In this document: positions 49,121-55,111 of the stretch, in pieces | How the letters are laid out: each line of letters begins with the position of its first letter | How positions within the stretch are numbered: position 1 is the stretch's first letter | Assembly (NCBI RefSeq): GCF_900638555.1 | Contig: NZ_LR134525.1 | Span: 1,054,001 to 1,118,000 of the forward strand | Source: Neisseria meningitidis | GTDB lineage: Bacteria > Pseudomonadota > Gammaproteobacteria > Burkholderiales > Neisseriaceae | Reading direction: 5' to 3' | DNA: 64,000 bases | Program-made: the position numbers and the translations under genes | Notes under the pieces: model-generated | Databases searched by the model: none | What the model was told of the DNA's origin: nothing | Seen by the model: only the letters and a program-made list of their open reading frames with translations

Positions 49121-49276
49121 TATAGTGGAGTAAATTTAAATCAGGACAAGGCGACGAAGCCGCAGACAGTACAAATAGTACGGAACCGATTCACTCGGTG
49201 CTTCAGCACCTTAGAGAATCGTTCTCTTTGAGCTAAGGCAAGGCAACGCTGTACTGGTTTTTGTTAATCCACTATA
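49121..49276. repeat. Correia element, full length
   Basis: TATAGTGGAGTAAATTTAAA to GTTAATCCACTATA, 156 bp. Confidence 0.94.
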
Positions 49277-49353
49277 TATTTATCTGATATATCAACATCT
49301 CTCTATCTTATTCCGAATTTTATTGTTGAAACTTGCATGAAAAACCATACAAG

Positions 49354-49578
49354 ATGATGAAAAACAAATATATTTTAACAAAAGCAGCAATCGGCATAAC
49401 CGCCATATCTATATTTTATCTTCTAAATCAAGAAAGCAGCGGCAAAACTGAAGAACCATCATATTTCTTGATGTTTATGTTTCTCAACTTGCTTTGGTTT
49501 GAAGAAAATAAAACAGTTATGGCTGCCGTTACGGCAATAATTGCCGCCCACTTTATATTTGTCGCACTATCCGATTAA
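49354..49578 (+). CDS. Orphan small membrane protein
   Basis: From the ATG at 49354 the product is 74 residues (MMKNKYILTKAAIGITAISI at its start) with three short hydrophobic stretches. I do not recognise it. It ends just before a hairpin terminator and the toxin 2 gene. It is a candidate orphan immunity protein; a TTG start 7 codons upstream is also possible. Confidence 0.45.
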   Translation: MMKNKYILTKAAIGITAISIFYLLNQESSGKTEEPSYFLMFMFLNLLWFEENKTVMAAVTAIIAAHFIFVALSD

Positions 49579-49589
49579 TTAAGCAATCA

Positions 49590-49621
49590 AAAAGGCTGCT
49601 TGGAAATTTCAGGCAGCCTTT
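49590..49621 (+). terminator. Hairpin terminator upstream of toxin 2
   Basis: AAAGGCTGC (nearly) paired with GCAGCCTTT, followed by T. Confidence 0.75.
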
Positions 49622-49666
49622 CAGGAGGATTTTGATGGAACATTATCTCCTCCCTAAAAATTTGTT

Positions 49667-50088
49667 ATGAAAAAACAAATCACTGAAGCCACGATGATGC
49701 TGTCTATAATCGCCCCGCAATGGCAAACGGCTTGGACAATCAGGCATTTGAAGACCAAGTGTTCCACACGCGGGCAGATGCGCCGATGCAGTTGGCGGAG
49801 CTTTCTCAAAAGGAGATGAAGGAAACTGAGGGGGCTGCATTATGGTTTGCTCCCGTGTTGGCAGGTGGTGGCAGATTTGCACTGACAGGATTTACTCGGC
49901 ATGGTTTAAATCAGGCTATTTCTCGTGGTGGTGTGGGAGTTTCAAATAAAGCGATTATGAACACTATGCGTAACCCTACAAAAATTACAAGCCAATCAGG
50001 AGGAAGAACCCGTTTTACAGGAGCTGATGGTGGTGTTGTTTTGAATAGTCAAGGTAAAGTAATTACTACATGGGGCAAACCTCGTTAA
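49667..50088 (+). pseudogene. Toxin-like protein 2; signal peptide out of frame
   Basis: The ATG at 49667 gives MKKQITEATMMLSIIAPQWQ and then a nonsense frame, because the C-run in GCCCCGCAATGG is one C shorter than in toxins 1 and 3 (GCCCCCGCAATGG). The body frame (from 49720) reads the conserved leader MQLAELSQKEMKETEGA, then a hydrophobic start (LWFAPVLAGGGRFALTGF), and a tail SGGRTRFTGADGGVVLNSQG ending in KVITTWGKPR. That ending resembles tails of RNase-type polymorphic toxins (the GxVVLNxxGKVVTTW pattern); the exact enzyme class is not certain. It could be translated from an internal ATG without export. Its partner gene is 45 bp downstream. Confidence 0.7.
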
Positions 50089-50093
50089 TCAAA

Positions 50094-50115
50094 AAAAGGG
50101 GGCTTTGCCCCTTTT
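50094..50115 (+). terminator. Hairpin between toxin 2 and its partner gene
   Basis: AAAAGGGG and CCCCTTTT arms around a short loop, just after the toxin 2 stop and before the partner gene. Confidence 0.75.
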
Positions 50116-50133
50116 ATAACTTAAGGGTAATTT

Positions 50134-50382
50134 ATGAATATTAAAAATGAAATAGTTGCTTTAATTTCTAAAAAAATTGATGGGGGGCAATATAGTTCTT
50201 TAGAAAATTTTGCTTTATCCGTACTAAGGGAAAAAATTATAAAAAATACTGTTTCCAGTGATGAAAAATTATTGATTATTAATGATTTTTTATCAGGTTT
50301 TCTTGAGTTTGATCCTGAGACCGGGAAACCTGTCGGGGAGACGCTTAAAATTGAGCAAATGATTGATTTCTTTTTAGTCTAA
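50134..50382 (+). CDS. Putative immunity protein 2
   Basis: The 82-residue acidic protein (MNIKNEIVALISKKIDGGQY at its start, RBS TAAGGGTAA) follows toxin 2 by 45 bp. It has no membrane segment. The acidic C-terminal half (EFDPETGKPVGETLKIEQ) would suit binding a basic nuclease. No family is recognised; the role is inferred from position. Confidence 0.6.
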   Translation: MNIKNEIVALISKKIDGGQYSSLENFALSVLREKIIKNTVSSDEKLLIINDFLSGFLEFDPETGKPVGETLKIEQMIDFFLV

Positions 50383-50392
50383 ATCATACATA

Positions 50393-50479
50393 CCAGTGAA
50401 CAAGCTAGGCGTATATCCGGCTTTTAAATACGATTGTCAGGTTTATACTTGGGATAAAATCAAAAATAAAGTTGTTTAA
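50393..50479 (+). pseudogene. C-terminal remnant of a toxin or partner gene
   Basis: Reads PVNKLGVYPAFKYDCQVYTW and DKIKNKVV then stop, with no start codon or leader. It is cut on the right by a Correia element. The base composition is coding-like. It is a likely orphan cassette fragment. Confidence 0.35.
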
Positions 50480-50481
50480 AC

Positions 50482-50636
50482 TCTAGTAGATTAACAAAAA
50501 TCAGGACAAGGCGACGAAGCCGCAGACAGTACAGATAGTACGGAACCGATTCACTCGGTGCTTCAGCACCTTAGAGAATCGTTCTCTTTGAGCTAAGGCG
50601 AAGCAACGCCGTACTGGTTTTTGTTAATTCACTATA
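50482..50636. repeat. Correia element, slightly divergent left end
   Basis: TCTAGTAGATTAAC at the left to GTTAATTCACTATA at the right, 155 bp, full core. Confidence 0.92.
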
Positions 50637-50696
50637 TTGCATGGTGCAGCATTAAATCAGTCTTCTAGCGCCGCAATGGGAAAACATAGAAGATAA
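50637..50696 (+). pseudogene. Leaderless toxin C-terminal fragment
   Basis: The frame LHGAALNQSSSAAMGKHRR then stop begins at the Correia right end and has no start. It precedes a relative of the orphan membrane protein at 48642. Basic tails ending in KHR/KHRR recur in toxin 1 (GNKHR). Confidence 0.4.
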
Positions 50697-50701
50697 ACGA
50701 A

Positions 50702-50991
50702 ATGGATGATCTAATACTATATTTTTATCAGGTATATTCGGAAATCAAGTTGCTGAATATATTATAAAAAACAACCGTGAGATAAAAGTTCCCTTTATTG
50801 TGCTTTACGCAATATTTTTTACGTTGATTTATACTGTGGCTTTGTTGTTTCTCAGTCTGATCTATTGGGTCAATGGTGCGGAGATTGCATGGAAGGGGAT
50901 AGGTATTTTCAGTATGTCGGTCAGTTTTTGTATAGTCTTCTGTCTTTATTTGATTGACAAGGCAGGAAGATGTAAGGATAAGAAACAATAG
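50702..50991 (+). pseudogene. Frameshifted relative of the 48642 membrane protein
   Basis: It starts ATGGATGATCTAATA (MDDLI, as at 48642). The long frame resumes one base out of phase at FLSGIFGNQVAEYIIKNNRE and runs through two hydrophobic segments (FIVLYAIFFTLIYTVALLFL; GIFSMSVSFCIVFCLYLI) to DKAGRCKDKKQ. One inserted or deleted base near 50715-50725 breaks it. A terminator hairpin follows at 51004. Confidence 0.6.
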
Positions 50992-51003
50992 GGATCAGAT
51001 GCG

Positions 51004-51047
51004 GCAGCAAACGTAGATTGGGTCTAGGCTCAACCTGCGTTTGCTGC
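51004..51047 (+). terminator. Hairpin terminator
   Basis: GCAGCAAACG and CGTTTGCTGC arms (with further imperfect pairing inside), 13 bp after the broken membrane gene. Confidence 0.75.
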
Positions 51048-51050
51048 ATC

Positions 51051-51188
51051 TTTGGAAGAAATAGTGGATTCGAAAAAATAGGAAGAATTCTGATTAATGG
51101 TATGCGAGGTGTAGCAGTGGGGACTGTTGCTGGTGGCATAAATGGTTATGCAGGTTCTACGGGTAAGAACACTGACATTCGCCGTTAA
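51051..51188 (+). pseudogene. Leaderless glycine-rich toxin fragment
   Basis: The frame GRILINGMRGVAVGTVAGG then INGYAGSTGKNTDIRR stops at 51188. It is glycine-rich with GxxxG spacing like the hydrophobic starts of the mature toxins and class II microcins, but has no leader or start. It is followed by a hairpin and then a small membrane protein gene, as expected for a displaced toxin/immunity pair. Confidence 0.5.
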
Positions 51189-51204
51189 ATAATAAATAAA
51201 CCAA

Positions 51205-51241
51205 CTTCCAACCAAACCTGCTATCGGTTTGGTTGGAAGTG
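51205..51241 (+). terminator. Hairpin between toxin fragment and membrane gene
   Basis: ACTTCCAACCAAACC (51205-51219) and GGTTTGGTTGGAAGT (51227-51241), perfect 15-bp arms. Confidence 0.8.
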
Positions 51242-51256
51242 AGAGGAGGTAAGGTA

Positions 51257-51529
51257 GTGTTTGCTGTTATTTTCTTTTCGACATTGGGCTGTATTTTAGC
51301 ATGGATAAGAGATATTCCTAAAATAAAATCAAAAAAAATTTTGGCAAGATCCTTATATATTATAGGAATAATAAATGTAATAATCAGCTATGTATTAATT
51401 AAAAATATATTGGTTTCTGTTTCGGATGGAGGTGGAATAAAATATGTTGCAATATATTTATCAAATCTTTTTTTTTGGACAGTATTGATGTATGTTCTTG
51501 TGAAAAGATTATCTAAAAAGCCAAGCTGA
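51257..51529 (+). CDS. Small membrane protein, probable immunity protein
   Basis: A GTG start at 51257 is preceded by AGGAGG at 51243-51248, an excellent RBS. The 90-residue product has about three hydrophobic segments (FAVIFFSTLGCILAWI; YIIGIINVIISYVLI; IYLSNLFFWTVLMYVLV) and a basic end (KRLSKKPS). Three-segment membrane immunity proteins are typical partners of pore-forming microcin-like toxins, here matching the glycine-rich fragment upstream. This pairing is inference. Confidence 0.55.
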   Translation: MFAVIFFSTLGCILAWIRDIPKIKSKKILARSLYIIGIINVIISYVLIKNILVSVSDGGGIKYVAIYLSNLFFWTVLMYVLVKRLSKKPS

Positions 51530-51609
51530 AACCCAGTACACAACTCATCAATAAAAATCCCTTTTGCACGGAACAATGACAATATTCAAATTGCTGGATT
51601 TGCAATCTG

Positions 51610-51691
51610 ATTTACCTATTGAAATTGGGTGTGCAACATACGTTCTAAGCAGGGCTTTGATTTTCCAACCTTGTAATCCAAAGGAGTTATT
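51610..51691 (+). repeat. Duplicated 3' end of the outer-membrane gene plus toxin leader region
   Basis: The frame ends LKLGVQHTF and stop, nearly the same as the LKFGVQHTF end of the barrel gene at 47344, and the following 42 bp (GATTTTCCAACCTTGTAATC then CAAAGGAGTTATT) match the spacer before toxin 1. Toxin 3 thus carries a copy of the barrel-toxin junction, evidence for duplication of the cassette. Confidence 0.8.
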
Positions 51692-52237
51692 ATGAAAAAA
51701 CAAATCACCGCAGCCGTAATGATGCTGTCTATGATTGCCCCCGCAATGGCAAACGGCTTGGACAATCAGGCATTTGAAGACCAAGTGTTCCACACGCGGG
51801 CAGATGCACCGATGCAGTTGGCGGAGCTTTCTCAAAAGGAGATGAAGGAGACAGAGGGGGCGTTTCTTCCATTGGCTATCTTGGGTGGTGCTGCCATTGG
51901 TATGTGGACACAGCATGGTTTTAGTTATGCAACGACAGGCAGACCAGCTTCTGTTAGAGATGTTGCTATTGCTGGCGGATTAGGCGCAATTCCTGGTGGT
52001 GTAGGCGCCGCAGGAAAGGTTGTTTCCTTTGCTAAATATGGACGTGAGATTAAAATCGGCAATAATATGCGGATAGCCCCTTTCGGTAATAGAACAGGTC
52101 ATCCTATTGGAAAATTTCCCCATTATCATCGTCGAGTTACGGATAATACGGGCAAGACTTTGCCTGGACAGGGAATTGGTCGTCATCGCCCTTGGGAATC
52201 AAAATCTACGGACAGATCATGGAAAAACCGCTTCTAA
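51692..52237 (+). CDS. Toxin-like secreted protein 3 with Sec signal, GA leader and nuclease-like C-terminal domain
   Basis: The 181-residue protein is intact. Residues 1-20 are the signal peptide; the leader MQLAELSQKEMKETEGA ends at Ala57. Residues 58-112 are hydrophobic and Gly-rich (LPLAILGGAAIGMW, IAGGLGAIPGGVGAAGK), fitting membrane passage. Residues 127-175 form a compact domain (MRIAPFGNRTGHPIGKFPHY, HRRVTDN, GIGRHRPWES) that I recognise as a recurring C-terminal toxin tip of Rhs and CdiA proteins; conserved His and Arg suggest a nuclease. Family identity is recalled, not searched. The 52219 gene overlaps its end. Confidence 0.78.
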   Translation: MKKQITAAVMMLSMIAPAMANGLDNQAFEDQVFHTRADAPMQLAELSQKEMKETEGAFLPLAILGGAAIGMWTQHGFSYATTGRPASVRDVAIAGGLGAIPGGVGAAGKVVSFAKYGREIKIGNNMRIAPFGNRTGHPIGKFPHYHRRVTDNTGKTLPGQGIGRHRPWESKSTDRSWKNRF

Positions 52238-52584
52238 CTCCTCCTTTTTTTCTATTTGAAGATGTGTCTTTGGATATATTTCAAGGATTGTCGGAATTGG
52301 AAAAGAAAATAGAGCCGCAGGATTTGATGGATGATGTTTACCGTGCTTTTGATTCGGTTGGAAATATTCTGAATTTCCGTATAGTAGAAAAAGAGCAAAA
52401 AGGGTTTTGGGTAAGTACCAAAATCAAAACAGTTGTATTTGATTCGGCAGATATGTCTTCTGATGATCTTTTTCTGAAATGCTTACAGTCTTCATATAAG
52501 GCTTATTTTGAAACTGAACCTGCCGGTTTAGATAAACGGCAGCTGATGAAAACGTTAATTCAAAAATGCGGATTCAGTTGTTGA
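52219..52584 (+). CDS. Putative immunity protein 3
   Basis: The ATG at 52219 overlaps the last 19 bases of toxin 3 in another frame, the tightest coupling in the array (an in-frame start at 52192 is also possible). The product is 121 residues (MEKPLLTPPFFLFEDVSLDI at its start), acidic, without membrane segments, and with a C-terminal KCGFSC. Family unknown; the immunity role follows from coupling to toxin 3. Confidence 0.65.
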   Translation: MEKPLLTPPFFLFEDVSLDIFQGLSELEKKIEPQDLMDDVYRAFDSVGNILNFRIVEKEQKGFWVSTKIKTVVFDSADMSSDDLFLKCLQSSYKAYFETEPAGLDKRQLMKTLIQKCGFSC

Positions 52585-52641
52585 CGAAAAAATGGATTCT
52601 GAACTAACAGAAACTGATTTCGACCATGTATGAGGTAAAAA

Positions 52642-53061
52642 ATGTCTTTCGGCTATTTGATTGCAACATCGCAACCTTGCGAATTGTTGACAAAATCTCG
52701 AGGTGAAACTTTTTCTTTAATTATGGATAAGATGGATTTATGGATTTATTTCAGATTTTGTGAAGGAAATATTTATACAATAAGGAAGAATGAAACTGAA
52801 TCTTGTCTTACAGAAAGAGGAGGCAAATGGTTGAAACATATTTATGAATTTAATCGGGGAAGTTTTATTTTTTCTTATGTGCTTCTAAAAAAGAGAGAAA
52901 GCGAAGAGAATTTTGCAGAAATTGTTTTAAAATCAATAAAAAATAATAAAATTTTGACAGTTAAGGTACGGTCAGGCTTGCATTTTGACTTAAGAAATAT
53001 TTATCGTATTGAGATGTATAGCGGATTAAATTTAAACCAGTACGGCGTTGCCTCGCCTTAG
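52642..53061 (+). CDS. Unknown protein, possibly truncated by a Correia element
   Basis: The 139-residue frame starts MSFGYLIATSQPCELLTKSR and reads plausible coding sequence to about residue 125 (IYRIEM); the last residues ([14 protein letters not shown]) and the stop are encoded by a Correia element inserted at 53017. It follows immunity gene 3 by 57 bp. It may be a further immunity protein with its end replaced. Confidence 0.5.
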   Translation: MSFGYLIATSQPCELLTKSRGETFSLIMDKMDLWIYFRFCEGNIYTIRKNETESCLTERGGKWLKHIYEFNRGSFIFSYVLLKKRESEENFAEIVLKSIKNNKILTVKVRSGLHFDLRNIYRIEMYSGLNLNQYGVASP

Positions 53062-53172
53062 CTCAAAGAGAACGATTCTCTAAGGTGCTGAAGCACCAAG
53101 TGAATCGGTTCCGTACTATTTGTACTGTCTGCGGCTTCGTTGCCTTGTCCTGATTTTTGTTAATCCACTATA
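53017..53172. repeat. Correia element, full length
   Basis: TATAGCGGATTAAATTTAAA to GTTAATCCACTATA, 156 bp. Confidence 0.94.
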
Positions 53173-53175
53173 ATA

Positions 53176-53451
53176 ATGCAATTGATATGTGCCGATTGGA
53201 CAGGTATAGGAAGTTTTATGAAAACCTTCGAAAAAACATGGTCTGCACAATATCGGGATATGGAAATTTCAGTACGGAATTTTTGGAATTTGGAGCGGAC
53301 AGGGGCGGAAGTCTATATCAACGGAAGGCGGGTTTATCATAACGAAGCCGAAATGGCGTCTGCTTCTTTGCGTTAGCTAATGGGGGAATACCTGGAATTT
53401 GAAGAAAGCGGTACGAAAATTACCGTTGAAATCGGCAGCGCGTGGCATTTT
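53176..53451 (+). pseudogene. Immunity-like protein with an internal stop codon
   Basis: The frame reads MQLICADWTGIGSFMKTFEK and continues to MASASLR, a TAG stop (53374), then continues in the same frame as LMGEYLEFEESGTKITVEIG to SAWHF. The second half matches LGEYLEFEENGTKIAAEIDSAWHF at 54140-54215. One nonsense change and the loss of its end make it dead. Confidence 0.6.
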
Positions 53452-53454
53452 AAT

Positions 53455-53556
53455 GAAACTATAAGAAATATTAATACACATTTAAGAGGTACGAAACTTC
53501 CAGGTTCTAACTGGAGAGTTCAAGATAAGGGGCATTTTCATCTTTGGAAAAGATAA
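53455..53556 (+). pseudogene. Toxin C-terminal tail fused to the broken immunity gene
   Basis: In frame after SAWHF comes ETIRNINTHLRGTKLPGSNW and RVQDKGHFHLWKR then stop, ending in the HxH-type basic tail seen in polymorphic toxins. It has no leader of its own and appears joined to the preceding remnant by recombination. The next gene's start overlaps its end. Confidence 0.5.
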
Positions 53557-54080
53557 TAGATTCTAAGGTAAGGGAGACTAATTTTAATCAGGCATGGCGT
53601 GTTATACGCGCCATGCAAATAGATAATATATCCGATGAACAGGTTGTGATTGTCAGAATGTCTTGTTATCTTAAGAAAGATGAAATTTTTAAGAATATAG
53701 AAAGATATGGATATCAGTCATCAGATATTAAGAAAATTAGTCCTCCTTTTCCATTAAATATTTTACCTGTTCCCAAACCTTATTATTTTTATCTTTATGA
53801 TACCCATTTGAATCAAATTTATGATTTGGCTTGGTCATGTAATGATTTTTTAATGTTTGAAATATTTATTTTGGATAGGGAAAGCATCAAATATATAGAT
53901 CAAGATAAACTTTTTAAATCTAGAGAAACACTATATTCGAATTTTAAATCTATTAAAAATCAATGCAAAAATTATTTTTTTTGCGGTTTTGATTTTGATG
54001 CCCCTTACTTTAAAAGCGGTGTGAGTCAGGTGGCAGATTATAATTTTGTTCCTGATGCATTTTCTTTATTCTTTATTTAA
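53544..54080 (+). CDS. Putative immunity protein of an orphan cassette
   Basis: The 178-residue AT-rich protein begins with a TTG (LEKIIDSKVRETNFNQAWRV) overlapping the end of the toxin tail by 13 bases in another frame, as immunity gene 3 overlaps toxin 3. It is soluble and acidic, with no recognised family. The start is uncertain (ATG at residue 25 is an alternative). It is a likely immunity gene for the tail just upstream. Confidence 0.5.
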   Translation: MEKIIDSKVRETNFNQAWRVIRAMQIDNISDEQVVIVRMSCYLKKDEIFKNIERYGYQSSDIKKISPPFPLNILPVPKPYYFYLYDTHLNQIYDLAWSCNDFLMFEIFILDRESIKYIDQDKLFKSRETLYSNFKSIKNQCKNYFFCGFDFDAPYFKSGVSQVADYNFVPDAFSLFFI

Positions 54081-54112
54081 TCAAATTATTTGAATAAGCG
54101 TAGGGTGGGCAC

Positions 54113-54304
54113 TTGCTGCCCACGCGTTCTGTTTCAAGTTTATTATTGGGTGAATATTTGGAATTTGAAGAAAACGGTACAAAGATTGCTGCGGAAATCG
54201 ACAGTGCATGGCATTTTTTGGGCGCGGCTTGTCGGATTTCAATAAATGGAAAGTATTATGCGGGTAATCGGATTGTTTGGTTTGCCAAAAAAGCCGAAAG
54301 CTAG
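54113..54304 (+). pseudogene. C-terminal fragment of an immunity-like protein
   Basis: LGEYLEFEENGTKIAAEIDS and continuing to the tail YYAGNRIVWFAKKAES match the broken gene at 53380-53451 and give its missing end. No ATG start is present. Upstream 54081-54112 is non-coding. Confidence 0.55.
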
Positions 54305-54316
54305 GAATAATTTGAC

Positions 54317-54349
54317 AAGGGCAGCCTGAAAGATTTTCAGGCTGCCCTT
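54317..54349 (+). terminator. Strong hairpin terminator at the end of the array
   Basis: AAGGGCAGCCTGAAA and TTTCAGGCTGCCCTT, perfect 15-bp arms around 3 bases, ending 12 bp before the C39 peptidase ATG. It isolates the peptidase gene from the toxin array transcriptionally. Confidence 0.85.
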
Positions 54350-54361
54350 TATGTGGACAAT

Positions 54362-55018
54362 ATGATGAAGTTCAAATATGTTTTTCTGTTGGCGTGTGTT
54401 GTCGTTTCTTTATCTTATCGTTTGAATGCTGCACCGATGTTTAACGATAATCCTGTTGTTTACGGAAAAATCAAAGTGCAGAGTTGGAAAGAAAGGCGGG
54501 ATTTCAATATTGTAAAGCAGGATTTGGATTTTTCCTGCGGGGCGGCTTCGGTGGCGACGCTTTTGAACAATTTTTACGGGCAAACGCTGACGGAAGAAGA
54601 AGTGTTGAAAAAGCTGGATAAGGAGCAGATGCGCGCGTCGTTTGAGGATATGCGGCGCATTATGCCAGATTTGGGTTTTGAAGCGAAAGGCTATGCCCTG
54701 TCTTTCGAGCAGCTCGCACAGTTGAAAATCCCCGTCATCGTGTATCTGAAATACCGCAAGGATGATCATTTCTCGGTATTGCGCGGGATAGACGGCAATA
54801 CGGTTTTGCTTGCCGACCCGTCGCTGGGTCATGTTTCAATGAGCAGGGCGCAGTTTTTGGATGCTTGGCAAACCCGTGAGGGAAATTTGGCAGGTAAGAT
54901 TTTGGCGGTCGTGCCGAAAAAAGCCGAGACAATTTCAAATAAATTGTTTTTCACACATCATCCCAAGCGGCAGACGGAGTTTGCAGTCGGACAAATCAGG
55001 CAAGCACGTGCAGAGTAA
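54362..55018 (+). CDS. Periplasmic peptidase C39 domain protein (leader peptidase of the toxin array)
   Basis: The 218-residue protein has a signal peptide (MMKFKYVFLLACVVVSLSYRLNA) and a complete C39 domain: Gln53 oxyanion, catalytic Cys59 in VKQDLDFSCGAASVATLL, His136 in KDDHFSVLRGI and Asp152 in LLADPSLGH. C39 peptidases cut after double-glycine-type leaders; normally they are fused to an ABC exporter, but this one is free and exported. The substrates are plausibly the GA leaders of the three toxins upstream. The start is chosen at 54362; GTG at 54353 is also in frame. It is followed by hisS. Confidence 0.85.
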   Translation: MMKFKYVFLLACVVVSLSYRLNAAPMFNDNPVVYGKIKVQSWKERRDFNIVKQDLDFSCGAASVATLLNNFYGQTLTEEEVLKKLDKEQMRASFEDMRRIMPDLGFEAKGYALSFEQLAQLKIPVIVYLKYRKDDHFSVLRGIDGNTVLLADPSLGHVSMSRAQFLDAWQTREGNLAGKILAVVPKKAETISNKLFFTHHPKRQTEFAVGQIRQARAE

Positions 55019-55111
55019 GTCAAATGCCGTCCGCAAACCACCCCCAACCTCACAAACCCTTAAAAATCCGCTATAATCGCCCGCAATTTGATTTAAGCAT
55101 TCTTACTTGAA

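Noticed and set aside
46475..55018. The array as a maf or CDI locus
   Set aside because: No MafB N-terminus, MafA lipoprotein, CdiA/CdiB or Rhs repeats are present. Leader and peptidase point to another system.
46475..55018. The array as a prophage
   Set aside because: No integrase, capsid, tail, lysis or replication genes are seen; attachment sites are not evident.
54353..55018. C39 protein as an ABC bacteriocin exporter
   Set aside because: It ends after the peptidase domain; no membrane domain or ATPase follows. The next gene is hisS.
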